Assembly: GCF_046506625.1 (NCBI RefSeq)
Contig: NZ_JBKFFP010000001.1
Span: 186,001-250,000, forward strand
DNA from: Zhengella sedimenti
GTDB taxonomy: Bacteria; Pseudomonadota; Alphaproteobacteria; Rhizobiales; Rhizobiaceae
DNA length: 64,000 bases
Reading direction: 5' to 3'
The position numbers and the translations under genes are program-made. The notes beneath the pieces were generated by a model. That model worked only from the letters and a program-made list of their open reading frames with translations. It searched no databases and was not told the origin of the DNA. Numbering within the stretch: the stretch's first letter is position 1; every line of letters starts with the position of its first letter. Positions 52,166-62,181 of the stretch are shown here, piece after piece.

Positions 52166-52720
52166 ATGTTGCGACTGTTGCTTTTGCTGGGTTTTCTGCT
52201 GGCCGGCACCGCCGTGCCGGCCGCGGCGGACGATCTTTCGCTTCTCAGGCAGGGCGGCGTCGTCGCGCTGATGCGCCACGCCACCGCGCCAGGGACAGGC
52301 GACCCGCACGATTTCACGCTCGGCGATTGCACGACACAGCGCAATCTCTCCGACGAGGGCCGTGAGCAGGCCCGTGAGACGGGGCAACGCCTCAAGGATG
52401 CCGGCATCGCCTTCGGTTTCGTGGGGACGTCGCAATGGTGCCGGACGAGGGAAACGGCGGAACTGCTCGACCTCGGGCCGGTCAAGGACATGCCGTCGCT
52501 CAACTCGTTCTTTTCGCAGCCGGACCGGGCGAAAACCCAGACAGACGAGACGATCACGGCAATCGAAGGCCTGGACCTTGACCGGCCGGCCATGCTCGTG
52601 ACCCATCAGGTCAACATCACCGCTCTGACAGGCGTCATTCCCCGCTCGGGCGAGATCGTGGTGGCAAGACCCGACGGCAACGGCGCCCTGGAAGTCCTCG
52701 GGAAGATTCCGCCATCCTGA
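52166..52720 (+). CDS. Exported histidine phosphatase family protein (SixA/phytase-like)
   Basis: A 184-aa precursor with a signal peptide (MLRLLLLLGFLLAGTAVPAAADD) and a histidine phosphatase domain: VVALMRHATAPGTGDPHDF holds the RHG-like motif as RHA, and AMLVTHQVNITALTG supplies the second His. The central Gly of RHG is Ala, as in some periplasmic members. Probably a periplasmic phosphatase of unknown substrate. The ATG at 52166 follows GGAAAGGAG; a start at 52121 would put a charged stretch before the signal. It follows the Host_attach gene by 41 bases and meets the hydrolase gene head-on 5 bases later. Confidence 0.83.
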   Translation: MLRLLLLLGFLLAGTAVPAAADDLSLLRQGGVVALMRHATAPGTGDPHDFTLGDCTTQRNLSDEGREQARETGQRLKDAGIAFGFVGTSQWCRTRETAELLDLGPVKDMPSLNSFFSQPDRAKTQTDETITAIEGLDLDRPAMLVTHQVNITALTGVIPRSGEIVVARPDGNGALEVLGKIPPS

Positions 52721-52724
52721 CCGG

Positions 52725-53573
52725 TCAGGCGGCGAGGAAATCCCGCAACAGCGCGACTTCGCTGTCGCTGGCGAGCGTCGGGGCGTGGCCCACACCGGTG
52801 AATTCCACCAGTTCCGGCTTCGGGCCACGGCGCGTCATCTCCTCGGCCACAGCGCGCGGCAGCACGTCGGACTCCTCCCCGCGCAGCAGCAGCGCCTTCG
52901 CCGTCACCGCATCGTAGAATTGCCAGCAGTCCAGATCGCCCTTGTGCAGGGTGAACTGGGTGACGATGCGCGGGTCGTAGTGGACGGTCACCTTGCCGGC
53001 GTCGGTTCGCCGGCTTGACGTGTCGGCCATGCGCCGCCAGAAGGCGGCCGTGTTGGCGCCGAATGGCGCGTAGTTGACGCGCAGCCAATCCTCCAGTTCG
53101 CCCACCGTGTCAAAAACCGGCGGCGCGCCGACATAGGCGGCGATGCGGCCGGACGCGGCTTCCGGAATGGCCGGGCCGATGTCGTTGACGACCAGATGGG
53201 TGATGCGGCCCTTCAGGCGCCCGCCGGCCAGCGTCACGCCGATCAGGCCGCCCATGGACGTGCCCACCCAGCGCGTTTCGCCGATGCCGTAATTGTCGAG
53301 GATGGCGACGGCGTGATCGGCGAAGGCGGCATAGGAATAGTCCACCGCCTCGTCGCCTGCCCAGGACGACAGGCCGCGCCCGAGCGTGTCCGGACAGATC
53401 ACGAAATAGGCGTCCGAAAGGGCGGCGGCAGCCTCGTCGAAGTCGCGGCCCGTACGCGCCAGGCCGTGCCACATCACAAGCGGCGGGTTGGCCGGATCAC
53501 CCCATTCGGTGACGTGGAGTTCATGGGCGCCGCAGCGGATGTAGGACGAGCGGGGAACGGGCGAAACCGGCAT
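52725..53573 (-). CDS. Alpha/beta-fold hydrolase
   Basis: A 282-aa hydrolase with oxyanion-hole segment MWHGLARTGRDFDEA, nucleophile elbow WVGTSMGGLIGVTLA (Ser in GTSMGG), and a His in FTGVGHAPTLAS; the acid is likely in the LLLRGEESDVL region. No signal peptide, so it is cytoplasmic. As the last gene of the uptake operon, overlapping livM by 1 base, it may cleave an ester or lactone of the transported acid. The identity of the substrate is unknown. Confidence 0.87.
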   Translation of the reverse strand: MPVSPVPRSSYIRCGAHELHVTEWGDPANPPLVMWHGLARTGRDFDEAAAALSDAYFVICPDTLGRGLSSWAGDEAVDYSYAAFADHAVAILDNYGIGETRWVGTSMGGLIGVTLAGGRLKGRITHLVVNDIGPAIPEAASGRIAAYVGAPPVFDTVGELEDWLRVNYAPFGANTAAFWRRMADTSSRRTDAGKVTVHYDPRIVTQFTLHKGDLDCWQFYDAVTAKALLLRGEESDVLPRAVAEEMTRRGPKPELVEFTGVGHAPTLASDSEVALLRDFLAA

Positions 53574-54694
53574 CAGTGGCCTCCCTTCTTCATGAGCGTG
53601 CCAGCGATTCCGGCGGGGAAGAAATAGACAAGCAGGATGAACAGGATGCCGAGCCAGAGCAGCCAGCGGTCGGGATCGACGAGATGCGGGACGAGCGGCA
53701 GGCCGGCGGTGGCCTCGGCTGCCGTTGCCATCACGTCCTTGAGGTAGAACTGCGCCAGCGTCATGATCACGACGCCGATGACGGCGCCGACCATGGTGCC
53801 CATGCCGCCGATCACGACCATGAGCAGGATGTCGATCATGATGGCGAAGGAGAGCGTCGATTCCGGCCCCGTATATTTCAGCCAGACCGCCCAGACGACG
53901 CCGGCCAGCGCCGCGATCACGGCCGCGATGACGAAGACCGCCGTGCGGTAGGCCACGACACGGTAGCCGATGGCCTCGGCGCGCAACTCGTTCTCGCGGA
54001 TCGCCTCAAGCACGGTTCCGAGCGGCGAACGGACGATGCGCACCAGCGCGTAGAACAGCACGAGGCAGGTGAGGAAGACGAAGTAGTAGGCAGCGACCTT
54101 GCCGTTCATCGACACGCCAAGCACCTTCAGCACCTTGCCGTCGTCATCGGTGAGAAGCTTCGTGGCCGGAGAGAATATCTTCGGTGCCGAATAGACGATG
54201 CCGTCCTCGCCGCCGGTGAACTCCGAAAGCTGGGAGGCGAGCACCATCATCACCGACGCGGCGGCCAGCGTGACCATGGCAAAGAAGATCGCCTTGACGC
54301 GCAGGCTGAGCACGCCGATGGCGACGGCCAGGACGGCGGCCAGCGCAACGCCCGCCCCGCCACCAAGGAAGATGGCGTCGAAGCCCGCACCCATGGATTT
54401 CAGCGCCATGGCCGTGCCATAGGCGCCAAGCCCGAAGAACATGGTATGGGCGAAGGAGACGATGCCGGTATAGCCGATCAGCAGGTCGTAGCTGGCGGCC
54501 AGCACGATGAAGACACAGATGCGGGCGGCGACCTGCTGGGCGCGCACATCGGAAAACAGGAAGGGCGCGAAGGCAAGGCAGAAGGCGATCAGCGCGGCCG
54601 CCGACCAGACGATGATCCGGCCGTTGCGCACCGCCCGGGCATGGGCGGCGGCGGAGGCGGACAGGGAGGCAGCGGAGGTGGCAGTGGCGGTCAT
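53573..54694 (-). CDS. livM: LivM-type branched-chain amino-acid ABC transporter permease
   Basis: A 373-aa inner-membrane permease with about ten helices and the LivM signature region GYTGIVSFAHTMFFGLGAYGTAMALK in outline, near residue 70, plus a long loop at about 170-200. It pairs with LivH to form the channel. The gene symbol denotes the family; Liv systems import many ligands other than leucine, including aromatic and dicarboxylic acids. Starts 10 bases after livH. Confidence 0.9.
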   Translation of the reverse strand: MTATATSAASLSASAAAHARAVRNGRIIVWSAAALIAFCLAFAPFLFSDVRAQQVAARICVFIVLAASYDLLIGYTGIVSFAHTMFFGLGAYGTAMALKSMGAGFDAIFLGGGAGVALAAVLAVAIGVLSLRVKAIFFAMVTLAAASVMMVLASQLSEFTGGEDGIVYSAPKIFSPATKLLTDDDGKVLKVLGVSMNGKVAAYYFVFLTCLVLFYALVRIVRSPLGTVLEAIRENELRAEAIGYRVVAYRTAVFVIAAVIAALAGVVWAVWLKYTGPESTLSFAIMIDILLMVVIGGMGTMVGAVIGVVIMTLAQFYLKDVMATAAEATAGLPLVPHLVDPDRWLLWLGILFILLVYFFPAGIAGTLMKKGGH

Positions 54695-54704
54695 CTTGTC
54701 ATCC

Positions 54705-55697
54705 TCACGGCTTGACGGCCGGGCGCAGGCCCCAGGGCCGCCACAGCAGCACGGCCATCATCAGGAGCATGTTGGAAGCCAGCGACAGCTTCGGGAACAG
54801 GAAGGCGACGTAGTTGCCGAGCAGGCCGACGAGCAGCGCGCCAAGCAGCGAGCCCTCGATGGAACCCAGCCCGCCGATGATGACAACGATGAAGACAAGG
54901 ATCATCATCTCCGCGCCCAGCGTGCCGGAAATCAGGCCCTGGTAGCCGGCCCACATGGCCCCGCCCATGGCGGCGAGCGCCGAACCGGCCATGAAGACGC
55001 CGACGAAGATGCGGTCGATGCGGAAGCCGAGCGCCTCGACCATTTCGCGGTTTTCCACGCCGGCGCGGATCAGCAGGCCGATACGCGTGCGGTTGAGCAC
55101 CAAATAAAGCGCGATGAAGGCGGCAAGTCCCAGCAGGAAAGCGAAGATGCGATAGGTCTCGATGGCGACGTCGCCGATGATCACCGAGCCCTGGAGGACG
55201 GCCGGGCGCGGCACGGGAATGGGCGCGCCGCCCCATATGGCCAGGATCAGCTGTTCCGCGACGATGAGCGCGCCGATGGTGATGAGGATCTGGCGCAGGT
55301 GGTCGCGATAGACCGGCTTGACGATGACGCGCTCGAAGAACCAGCCGGCGGCAAGGCCGAACAGGCTGGCCGCGGCGATGGCCGCGAAGAGTGCGAGCAG
55401 GTTCAGCGCGACCGAATCCGCGGCCACCCAGGCCGCGAGCGCCGCAAGGACGCTGGCGGCGATGAAGGCGCCAAACGAGATGAAGGCGGAATGGCCGAAA
55501 TTGAGCACGTCCATCAGGCCGAAGACGAGGCTCAGGCCGGAGGCCATGAGAAAGATCATCATGCCCATGGCGAGCCCGGCCACCGTCAGCGTCACCCATG
55601 ACGAGACCGAGCCGATCAGCGGCAGGGCGAGCACCATCAGGACAAGCGGCAGGAGATTGACGCCGCCGAAACGGTTGATGACATCCGAAACGTTCAT
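54705..55697 (-). CDS. livH: LivH-type branched-chain amino-acid ABC transporter permease
   Basis: A 330-aa permease of the HAAT family with eight or more helices. The motif GLSLVFGLMDVLNFGHSAFISFGAFIAA in outline is the LivH signature, and ALAAMGGAMWAGYQGLISGTLGAEMM is a conserved transmembrane block near residue 220. Partner of LivM. Starts 12 bases after livF. Confidence 0.9.
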   Translation of the reverse strand: MNVSDVINRFGGVNLLPLVLMVLALPLIGSVSSWVTLTVAGLAMGMMIFLMASGLSLVFGLMDVLNFGHSAFISFGAFIAASVLAALAAWVAADSVALNLLALFAAIAAASLFGLAAGWFFERVIVKPVYRDHLRQILITIGALIVAEQLILAIWGGAPIPVPRPAVLQGSVIIGDVAIETYRIFAFLLGLAAFIALYLVLNRTRIGLLIRAGVENREMVEALGFRIDRIFVGVFMAGSALAAMGGAMWAGYQGLISGTLGAEMMILVFIVVIIGGLGSIEGSLLGALLVGLLGNYVAFLFPKLSLASNMLLMMAVLLWRPWGLRPAVKP

Positions 55698-55709
55698 GTC
55701 ATGGTTCCC

Positions 55710-56428
<719 letters not shown>

Positions 56429-56432
<4 letters not shown>

Positions 56433-57196
56433 GCCGCGTCCTCCGCGGGAATGCCGAGATAGATCTCGCGCACGATGGGCAATGCGATCACCTCGTCGGG
56501 CGGGCCGTCGGCGACAAGCTCGCCGTTGTGCAGGACGACGATGCGGTCGGCGAGCGCGCGCACCACGTCCATCTTGTGCTCCACCAGCAGGATGGTCTTG
56601 GCCCTGTCGTTCTTGATATTGGCGATGAGTTCAAGGATGACCGGCGCCTCGTCGACGCTCATGCCGGCGGTCGGCTCGTCGAACATGAAGATGTCCGGCT
56701 CCATGGCCAGAAGCAGAGCCACTTCCAGCTTGCGCTGGTCGCCATGCGGCAGCGCGGCGGCGGGCATGTGGGCCACGCGCTCCAGCCGGGCCGCGGCCAG
56801 ATGCTGTTCCGCCTTCTCCACCAGGCCGCGGAACGCCCCCACCGGGCGGAACAGGCGCGGGCCGATGCCGTGACGCGCCTGGACGGCGAGGCGGATGTTC
56901 TCCAGCACCGAGAGCTTGGGAAAGAGATTGGTCAACTGGAAGGCCCGGCCCATGCCGGCCTTGGCGCGCGCCGAGGGCGACAGCGCGGTGATGTCGCGGC
57001 CGTCCTTTAGGATGGTGCCGGCAGACGGCCTCAACTGGCCGGACATGAGATTGAACCAGGTCGTCTTGCCCGCGCCGTTGGGGCCGACGATGACGGTCAG
57101 CTCACCCGGCCGGAAGGCGCACGTCACCGCATTGACGGCGACATGGCCGCCGAAGCGGATGGTCAGGTCGCGGGATTCGAGGGATGGCTTGGACAT
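56429..57196 (-). CDS. livG: LivG-type ABC transporter ATP-binding protein
   Basis: A 255-aa ATPase: Walker A VGPNGAGKTTWFNLMSGQL, an ABC signature rewritten as ALPHGDQRKLEVALLLAM (common in LivG) and Walker B IFMFDEPTAGM. The N-terminal SLESRDLTIRFGGHVAVNAV is typical. Start at 57196; an earlier in-frame ATG at 57265 lies in the intercistronic hairpin region. The substrate-binding protein gene precedes it by 94 bases, with a large hairpin in the gap. Confidence 0.93.
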
Positions 57197-57249
57197 GGGG
57201 CCAATGATCCGCCTTGTTCGTTCTTGTTGGTTGCGGTTCCAGAGGTCGC

Positions 57250-57278
57250 GGGCGCCGGCCGGCATGCGGCCGGCGCCC
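57250..57278 (-). promoter_or_regulatory. Intercistronic hairpin between the binding-protein gene and livG
   Basis: GGGCGCCGGCCG and CGGCCGGCGCCC form a perfect 12-bp stem with a 5-base loop. No T-run follows on the minus strand. Hairpins here in ABC operons typically protect the binding-protein mRNA or attenuate the downstream permease genes. Confidence 0.7.
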
Positions 57279-57290
57279 TGTTTGCAGGTG

Positions 57291-58496
57291 TTACTGGTTG
57301 TTGCGGCCGACGGGGATGTTCATCTCGTCGGGCGTGATCTCGCGCACCAGTTCCGGGATGGCCCATTCGACATTGTCGTCCACCCTGATCTTGAAGTGAT
57401 ACATGGACTGCATCGCCTGATGATCCTCCGGGCGGAAGGTCATGGTGCCCTTGGGCGTCTCCCAGCTCATGCCTTCCATGGTGGAGATCAGTGTCTCGGT
57501 GTCCCATTCCCCGGCGGTCTCGAGCGCCTTGGCGATGGCGAGCGCCGCGGCCATGCCGCCGGCGGTGAAGAAGTCCGGCGGCGAATTGAAGCGCTTCTGG
57601 TGCTCGGCGACGAGCCAGTCGTTGATCTCGTTCTTCGGCAGTTCGTAGTAGTAGTAGATCGCGCCTTCCATGCCCGGCACCTGCTTGTAGGAGGCCATGG
57701 CCGGGAGGATGTTTCCACCGGTGGAGATCTCGATACCGTAACGGCCCGGATCGGCGGCGGTGATCGGCGTCATGGCGTCGATGCCGGCGACATAGATCAC
57801 GATGACCTTGCGGCCGTCCCTGTCCTTCAGCGCGTTGAACATGCGCTCTATGGTGGCGGTGAAATCGGTCGTCTTGATGGGAACGTATTCCTCGGCAACG
57901 ACCGTCGCGCCGGTGCCTTCCAGCGCGGCCTTGAAGGCGGCGATGCCGTCCTTGCCGAAGGCATAGTCCTGGGCGAGCGTGGCGACGAACAGCTTGTCGT
58001 CGGGCCTGAGCGCCTTGGCCTGGGCCTGCATGTCCATGGACGAGTTGCGCGAGGTCTTGAAGACGTAGCGGTTGGAATCCGGTCCGGTCAGCGAATCGGC
58101 GACGGCCGGCTCGACGACGAGGATCTTCTCGTACTCGGCGGCCACGGGCAGCATGGCGGTTGTGACACCCGAAGACGTGCCGCCGACGGCGATCAGCGCG
58201 TCGTCATCGCCATAGGCCTCGGCGAGCGCCGAACGGGCCACGTCGGGCTTGAACTGGGTGTCCTTCTCGATCACCTCGATCTTGCGGCCCTTGATCTCCA
58301 TGGTGCCATTGGTCGCGTATTCGAGGCCGAGCTGGAAGCCGGTCGAGGTCTGCTTGGAAAAGGCCTCCAGCGGCGAGCCGGAAAGCCCGTGCACCAGGGC
58401 GATCTTCACCGGATCGCCATCCTGGGCGGTCGCGGAGCCAAGCGCGCCGGCGGCAAGCGCCGAGGCCATGGCCAATGCAGTCATCCATTTCTTCAT
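57291..58496 (-). CDS. Periplasmic substrate-binding protein, Liv type
   Basis: A 401-aa HAAT-family (type I) binding protein with a signal peptide (MKKWMTALAMASALAAGALGSATAQD). The mature lobes follow the Leu/Ile/Val-binding layout: KIALVHGLSGSPLEAFSKQT, then YGDDDALIAVGGTSSGVTTAMLPVA (ligand carboxylate region), and VIYVAGIDAMTP. Liv-type proteins bind amino acids, aromatic acids, amides or other small carboxylates; the ligand here is unknown. The gene precedes livG, and BDH-like and acyl-CoA ligase genes precede it. Confidence 0.9.
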   Translation of the reverse strand: MKKWMTALAMASALAAGALGSATAQDGDPVKIALVHGLSGSPLEAFSKQTSTGFQLGLEYATNGTMEIKGRKIEVIEKDTQFKPDVARSALAEAYGDDDALIAVGGTSSGVTTAMLPVAAEYEKILVVEPAVADSLTGPDSNRYVFKTSRNSSMDMQAQAKALRPDDKLFVATLAQDYAFGKDGIAAFKAALEGTGATVVAEEYVPIKTTDFTATIERMFNALKDRDGRKVIVIYVAGIDAMTPITAADPGRYGIEISTGGNILPAMASYKQVPGMEGAIYYYYELPKNEINDWLVAEHQKRFNSPPDFFTAGGMAAALAIAKALETAGEWDTETLISTMEGMSWETPKGTMTFRPEDHQAMQSMYHFKIRVDDNVEWAIPELVREITPDEMNIPVGRNNQ

Positions 58497-58551
58497 GCGA
58501 TGTCTCCTCCTGTCAGAAGCGTGGAAACACGCCGGACCTCCGGCGCATTCA

Positions 58552-59355
58552 TCATTGGGCGGTCCAGCCCCCGTCGACGGGGAAGGAGGCGCCGGTGACG
58601 TTGTGGGCCTGGGGATGGCACAGCCATGCGGCCAGCGCGCCGATCTCGGACGGATCGGAGGTGCGCAGGCTCGGCTGCTTCTCGGCCAGCAGGCTGGCGA
58701 TGCCGGCGGTCCGGTCGCCACCATGTTCGGCGGCGCGCGCGGCGACCTGCGGCTCGATGATGGCTGTCTCGGTCCAGCCGGGGCAGATGCAGTTGACGGT
58801 CACACCGCCGGTCTCGCGGCTGCCGCAGGCAGCATATTCGAGGGCTGCGACCTTGCTCATGCCGACCAGCCCGAACTTCGATGCCACATAGGGCGCCTTG
58901 TCCTTCGATGCGACGAGGCCATGCACCGAGGCGATGTTGATGACCCGGCCGAAGCCGCGCGCGCCCATGCCCGGCAGGGCGTGGCGCATGGTGTGGAAGG
59001 CGCCGGACAGGTTGACCGCGATGATGGCGTCCCAGATCTCCGGCGTTGCCTCCGCGATGGGCACCGTCTTCTGTATGCCCGCATTGTTGACGAGGATATC
59101 GACCGGCCCCCAGGCGGTGGCGGCCTCCATCATGGCGCCGATGGCGGCAACGTCGCGCATGTCGGCATCGAAGAAGCGGGTTTCGGGCGCGCCGGCCTCG
59201 CGGCAGGCCTGCTCGGCGGCGGCGGCCTCGTCCGGGCTGGCAAGCCCGTGCAGCGCGATGCGCACGCCTTCGCCGGCCAGGGCCTTGGCGATGGCCAGGC
59301 CGATGCCCTGGACGGAGCCGGTGACAAGCGAGGTGCGCCCCGAGAGATGCCCCAT
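58552..59355 (-). CDS. 3-hydroxybutyrate dehydrogenase-like short-chain dehydrogenase
   Basis: A 267-aa classical SDR: SLVTGSVQGIGLAIAKALAG (TGxxxGIG), NNAGIQ, catalytic Ser in INIASVHGLVASKDKAPYVASKFGLVG (S, Y and K all present) and ICPGWTETAI. The SVHGLVASxxKxxYVAAKHG-like block is characteristic of (R)-3-hydroxybutyrate dehydrogenases, which convert 3-hydroxybutyrate to acetoacetate with NAD+. Other 3-hydroxy acids are possible. Begins 2 bases after the ligase stop. Confidence 0.87.
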   Translation of the reverse strand: MGHLSGRTSLVTGSVQGIGLAIAKALAGEGVRIALHGLASPDEAAAAEQACREAGAPETRFFDADMRDVAAIGAMMEAATAWGPVDILVNNAGIQKTVPIAEATPEIWDAIIAVNLSGAFHTMRHALPGMGARGFGRVINIASVHGLVASKDKAPYVASKFGLVGMSKVAALEYAACGSRETGGVTVNCICPGWTETAIIEPQVAARAAEHGGDRTAGIASLLAEKQPSLRTSDPSEIGALAAWLCHPQAHNVTGASFPVDGGWTAQ

Positions 59356-59357
59356 GG

Positions 59358-60896
59358 TCACGCTCCTTCCGTTTCGCCGGCAAGCATGGCGCGCAGTTCG
59401 GTCTTGAGCACCTTGCCGTAATTGTTCTTGGGCAACGCCTCGACGAAACGATAGCGCTTGGGCCGCTTGAAGCGGGCGATCTGGTCGAGACAATGGGCAT
59501 CGAGCGCCCTCTCATCCGCCGCCGCGCCATCGGCGAGCACGACAAAGGCCACCACGTCCTCGCCCCATTCGGGATGCGGCGCACCGACCACGGACACTTC
59601 CGAAACCGCCGGATGGGTGAGCAGCGCTTCCTCCACCTCGCGCGGGTAGATGTTGGTGCCGCCGGAGATGATGAGATCCTTGGAGCGGTCCTTCAGCGTC
59701 AGGAAGCCGTCCCCGTCCAGCGCGCCCATGTCGCCGGTCCACAGCCAGCCATCGCGCAGCGTCTTCTCATTGGCTTGCGGGTTGTTCCAGTAGCCCTTCA
59801 TCACGGAGGCGCCCCGCACCAGCACCTCGCCGGTCTCGCCGGTGGGCAGCGTGTTGCCCTGTTCATCGGCGATGCGCACCTCGACACAGGCCTGGGCGAT
59901 GCCGGTGGAGGCGAGACGCTCGCGCCAGCGCGGATGGGTGCGGTCGGCGACCATGGCGCGCGTCATGCCGGTGATGCACATGGGGCTTTCGCCCTGCCCG
60001 TAAAGCTGGGCGAAGCGCGGTCCCAGCACATCCACGGCCTCGATGATATCGGCCAGGTACATCGGGCCGCCGCCATAGACGATGGTGCGGATGCCCTGCC
60101 CTGTCTCTCCGGCACGCCTGGCATGATCCACGAGGCGCTTGACCATGGTGGGGGCTGCGAACATGTGGACGCTGTCCAGCCGCCGGGCCAGATCGAAGAT
60201 TTCCGCCGGCTCGAAACCGGCCGAGGGCGGCACGCAATGGCGGGCGCCCTTGAGCACATGCTGCACGCAATAAAGACCGGCACCATGGCTGATCGGCGCG
60301 GCATAGAGCGCGCAATCGGCCGGATAGACCTCGTCGACATTGGAGAAATAGCCCAGCACCATGGCCTGGATATTGGCGTTGGTGATCATGACGCCCTTGG
60401 GCTTGCCGGTGGTGCCGGACGTGTAGAACAGCCAGGCCAGATCGTCCGGCGCGCGGTCTGCCGGCGCGGCAACCGGCTCATGGGCGCGCATGGCGGCAAA
60501 GGTCTCGCCGCCCATGTCGATCACGGTCCGCAGGTTTTCCGGGCGGGCGGTCTCAAGCTCGGCGCCGAGCGCCGTTGTGACGAAGGCAATCGAGGCGCCG
60601 GAATCGGCGATGATCCAGGCGGCTTCCTTCGGGTGCAGCTTGGCATTGACCGGCACGACAGCCGCCCCGGCAAACCAGACGCCCCACATGAGTTCGAGAT
60701 ATTCGGTGCAGTTCTTCGCAAAGATCGCGACCCGGTCGCCCGGGCGCACGCCATGGCCCTCCACCAGCGCGGCGGCGATGCCGGCGGCCGCGCGGGCGAA
60801 GGCATCATAATCCGCGACCACCTCCGTGCCCCTGAGCAGGGCCGGGTTGCGTGGCGACACGCAAGCGCTTCTGACCAGCCAATGGGCCAGGTTCAT
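59358..60896 (-). CDS. AMP-dependent acyl-CoA synthetase/ligase
   Basis: A 512-aa adenylate-forming enzyme: phosphate-binding loop LFYTSGTTGKPKGVM near residue 170, the YGQGESP region near 300, GWLWTGDMGALDGDGF (A5/A7 motif) near 390, and the C-terminal catalytic Lys in LPKNNYGKVLKTEL. It activates a carboxylic acid to its CoA thioester through an acyl-AMP. The acid is unknown; neighbours suggest a hydroxy or short-chain acid. First gene of the minus-strand uptake operon, facing the LuxR-type regulator. Confidence 0.9.
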   Translation of the reverse strand: MNLAHWLVRSACVSPRNPALLRGTEVVADYDAFARAAAGIAAALVEGHGVRPGDRVAIFAKNCTEYLELMWGVWFAGAAVVPVNAKLHPKEAAWIIADSGASIAFVTTALGAELETARPENLRTVIDMGGETFAAMRAHEPVAAPADRAPDDLAWLFYTSGTTGKPKGVMITNANIQAMVLGYFSNVDEVYPADCALYAAPISHGAGLYCVQHVLKGARHCVPPSAGFEPAEIFDLARRLDSVHMFAAPTMVKRLVDHARRAGETGQGIRTIVYGGGPMYLADIIEAVDVLGPRFAQLYGQGESPMCITGMTRAMVADRTHPRWRERLASTGIAQACVEVRIADEQGNTLPTGETGEVLVRGASVMKGYWNNPQANEKTLRDGWLWTGDMGALDGDGFLTLKDRSKDLIISGGTNIYPREVEEALLTHPAVSEVSVVGAPHPEWGEDVVAFVVLADGAAADERALDAHCLDQIARFKRPKRYRFVEALPKNNYGKVLKTELRAMLAGETEGA

Positions 60897-61018
60897 CTCG
60901 ACAATCCTCCCTCACGGCGCGCGCGGCAGGCCAAGGCCCGCATTTCTTCTTTGCCGTTCACCGTATAAGCATACTATCAGATGGAGCAGGGCAGCGGCGC
61001 AAGACCGTAGAAACACGC

Positions 61019-61591
61019 ATGACAGAACCGGAAAACCACGCAGACGACCTCGACCGGATGGCCTATGAACTGGCGCCGATCGGCATCGTGATGACGGAGA
61101 ACCGGATCATCCGTGCCTGCAACCCGGCCTTCGCGGAGATGTTCGGACACCGGCGCGAGACGCTGATCGACCAGTCCTTCGCCATCCTCTATCCATCGTT
61201 CGAGGAGTTCGTGGCCATCCGCGATGTAGGCGTGGGACCACTGCGCGAAACCGGCCGTTATTCCGACGAGCGCATCATGGCGCGCACGGACGGTTCACTG
61301 TTCTGGTGCCGGGTTCGCGGGCGAACGCTGACGGAGGCCGGCGACCCGCTGGCCAAGGCAGTGTGGAGCTTCGCCGACCTTTCGCACGAGCGGCCCGTGG
61401 TGCGCCTGTCCACCCGCGAGCGGCAGATCATCATGCACCTGGGCGAGGGCCGCACCTCGAAGGAAATCGCACGGCTGATCGACATCTCGCCGCGCACGGT
61501 GGAGACTTACCGGGCCAAGCTCCTGAAGAAGTTCCAGGCGGCCAACGTGGCCGAACTGCTCAGCCATGTCGGCGGCATGCCGGGCGGTTGA
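61019..61591 (+). CDS. PAS-LuxR family transcriptional regulator
   Basis: A 190-aa regulator with an N-terminal PAS domain (about 12-115, with PIGIVMTENRIIRACNPAFAEMFG) and a C-terminal LuxR/FixJ-type helix-turn-helix (LSTRERQIIMHLGEGRTSKEIARLIDISPRTVETYRAKL in outline, 133-170). No receiver, so a small ligand or redox cofactor in the PAS domain is the likely signal. Divergent from the ligase/Liv operon (122-base gap), which it probably regulates. ATG at 61019. Confidence 0.88.
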   Translation: MTEPENHADDLDRMAYELAPIGIVMTENRIIRACNPAFAEMFGHRRETLIDQSFAILYPSFEEFVAIRDVGVGPLRETGRYSDERIMARTDGSLFWCRVRGRTLTEAGDPLAKAVWSFADLSHERPVVRLSTRERQIIMHLGEGRTSKEIARLIDISPRTVETYRAKLLKKFQAANVAELLSHVGGMPGG

Positions 61592-61685
61592 GGGGTTCCG
61601 GGCGGATAGCAAGGCATTCCCGCTGCGGCATTCTGGCACTTTCGAACTCCACTATAGCCTGCTAGGCCACGCATGAGGAGTTGTC

Positions 61686-62072
61686 ATGCGGCTCGGGGAC
61701 CTTGCATTCCGGTTGTTCATGCGCGCGAGTATCATCGCTGCGCTCGCATTGGCGTCCTTTGCCCACAAGCCCGTCGACCTCTCGGCATGGCAGACATTTG
61801 AACTCTCCGCCTATGAACTGCCCGATGGTTCGCTCCCGGTCATCTGTTTCGGGACCGACGACCGCGACGCCGGGGGAGAGACCGGCCGGACCGAGGCCTG
61901 CGCATTCTGCCAGATCGCCGGTTCAGTCGCGCTGCCACTGCCGGACGGGTCGAGTGAACCCGCGGATCTCGCGGTCGTCCAACCGTTGTTTCCAACCGAT
62001 ACAACCCATCTTGCCTCGTTCTCCCGGAGGCTTCTCCCTCCCAAGCATGGCCCGCCTCCGATCGTGATCTGA
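61686..62072 (+). CDS. Exported DUF2946-like hypothetical protein
   Basis: A 128-aa protein with an N-terminal hydrophobic segment (about residues 8-25) that may be a signal peptide or anchor. The centre carries EACAFCQIAGSVALPLP, a CxxC followed by small residues as in DUF2946 proteins of metal-uptake regions. A second cysteine lies in VICFGTD. DUF2946 assignment is tentative. Begins at ATG 61686 with GAGGAG upstream; followed 109 bases later by the exported DsrE-type gene. Confidence 0.65.
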   Translation: MRLGDLAFRLFMRASIIAALALASFAHKPVDLSAWQTFELSAYELPDGSLPVICFGTDDRDAGGETGRTEACAFCQIAGSVALPLPDGSSEPADLAVVQPLFPTDTTHLASFSRRLLPPKHGPPPIVI

Positions 62073-62181
62073 ACCCTCTTCGCGGTGTGTGGCCGCGATA
62101 CGAGAAGCGAAACGAATCTCATGCAGCCGGACTGCTGCATGGCGAGTTCTCGCAAAACGATCACATTGGAAGGACTGGACG

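Noticed and set aside
53576..54715. 379-codon plus-strand open frame across livM
   Set aside because: It is a shadow of the livM permease: rich in D/H/G/E, no start context, no known fold.
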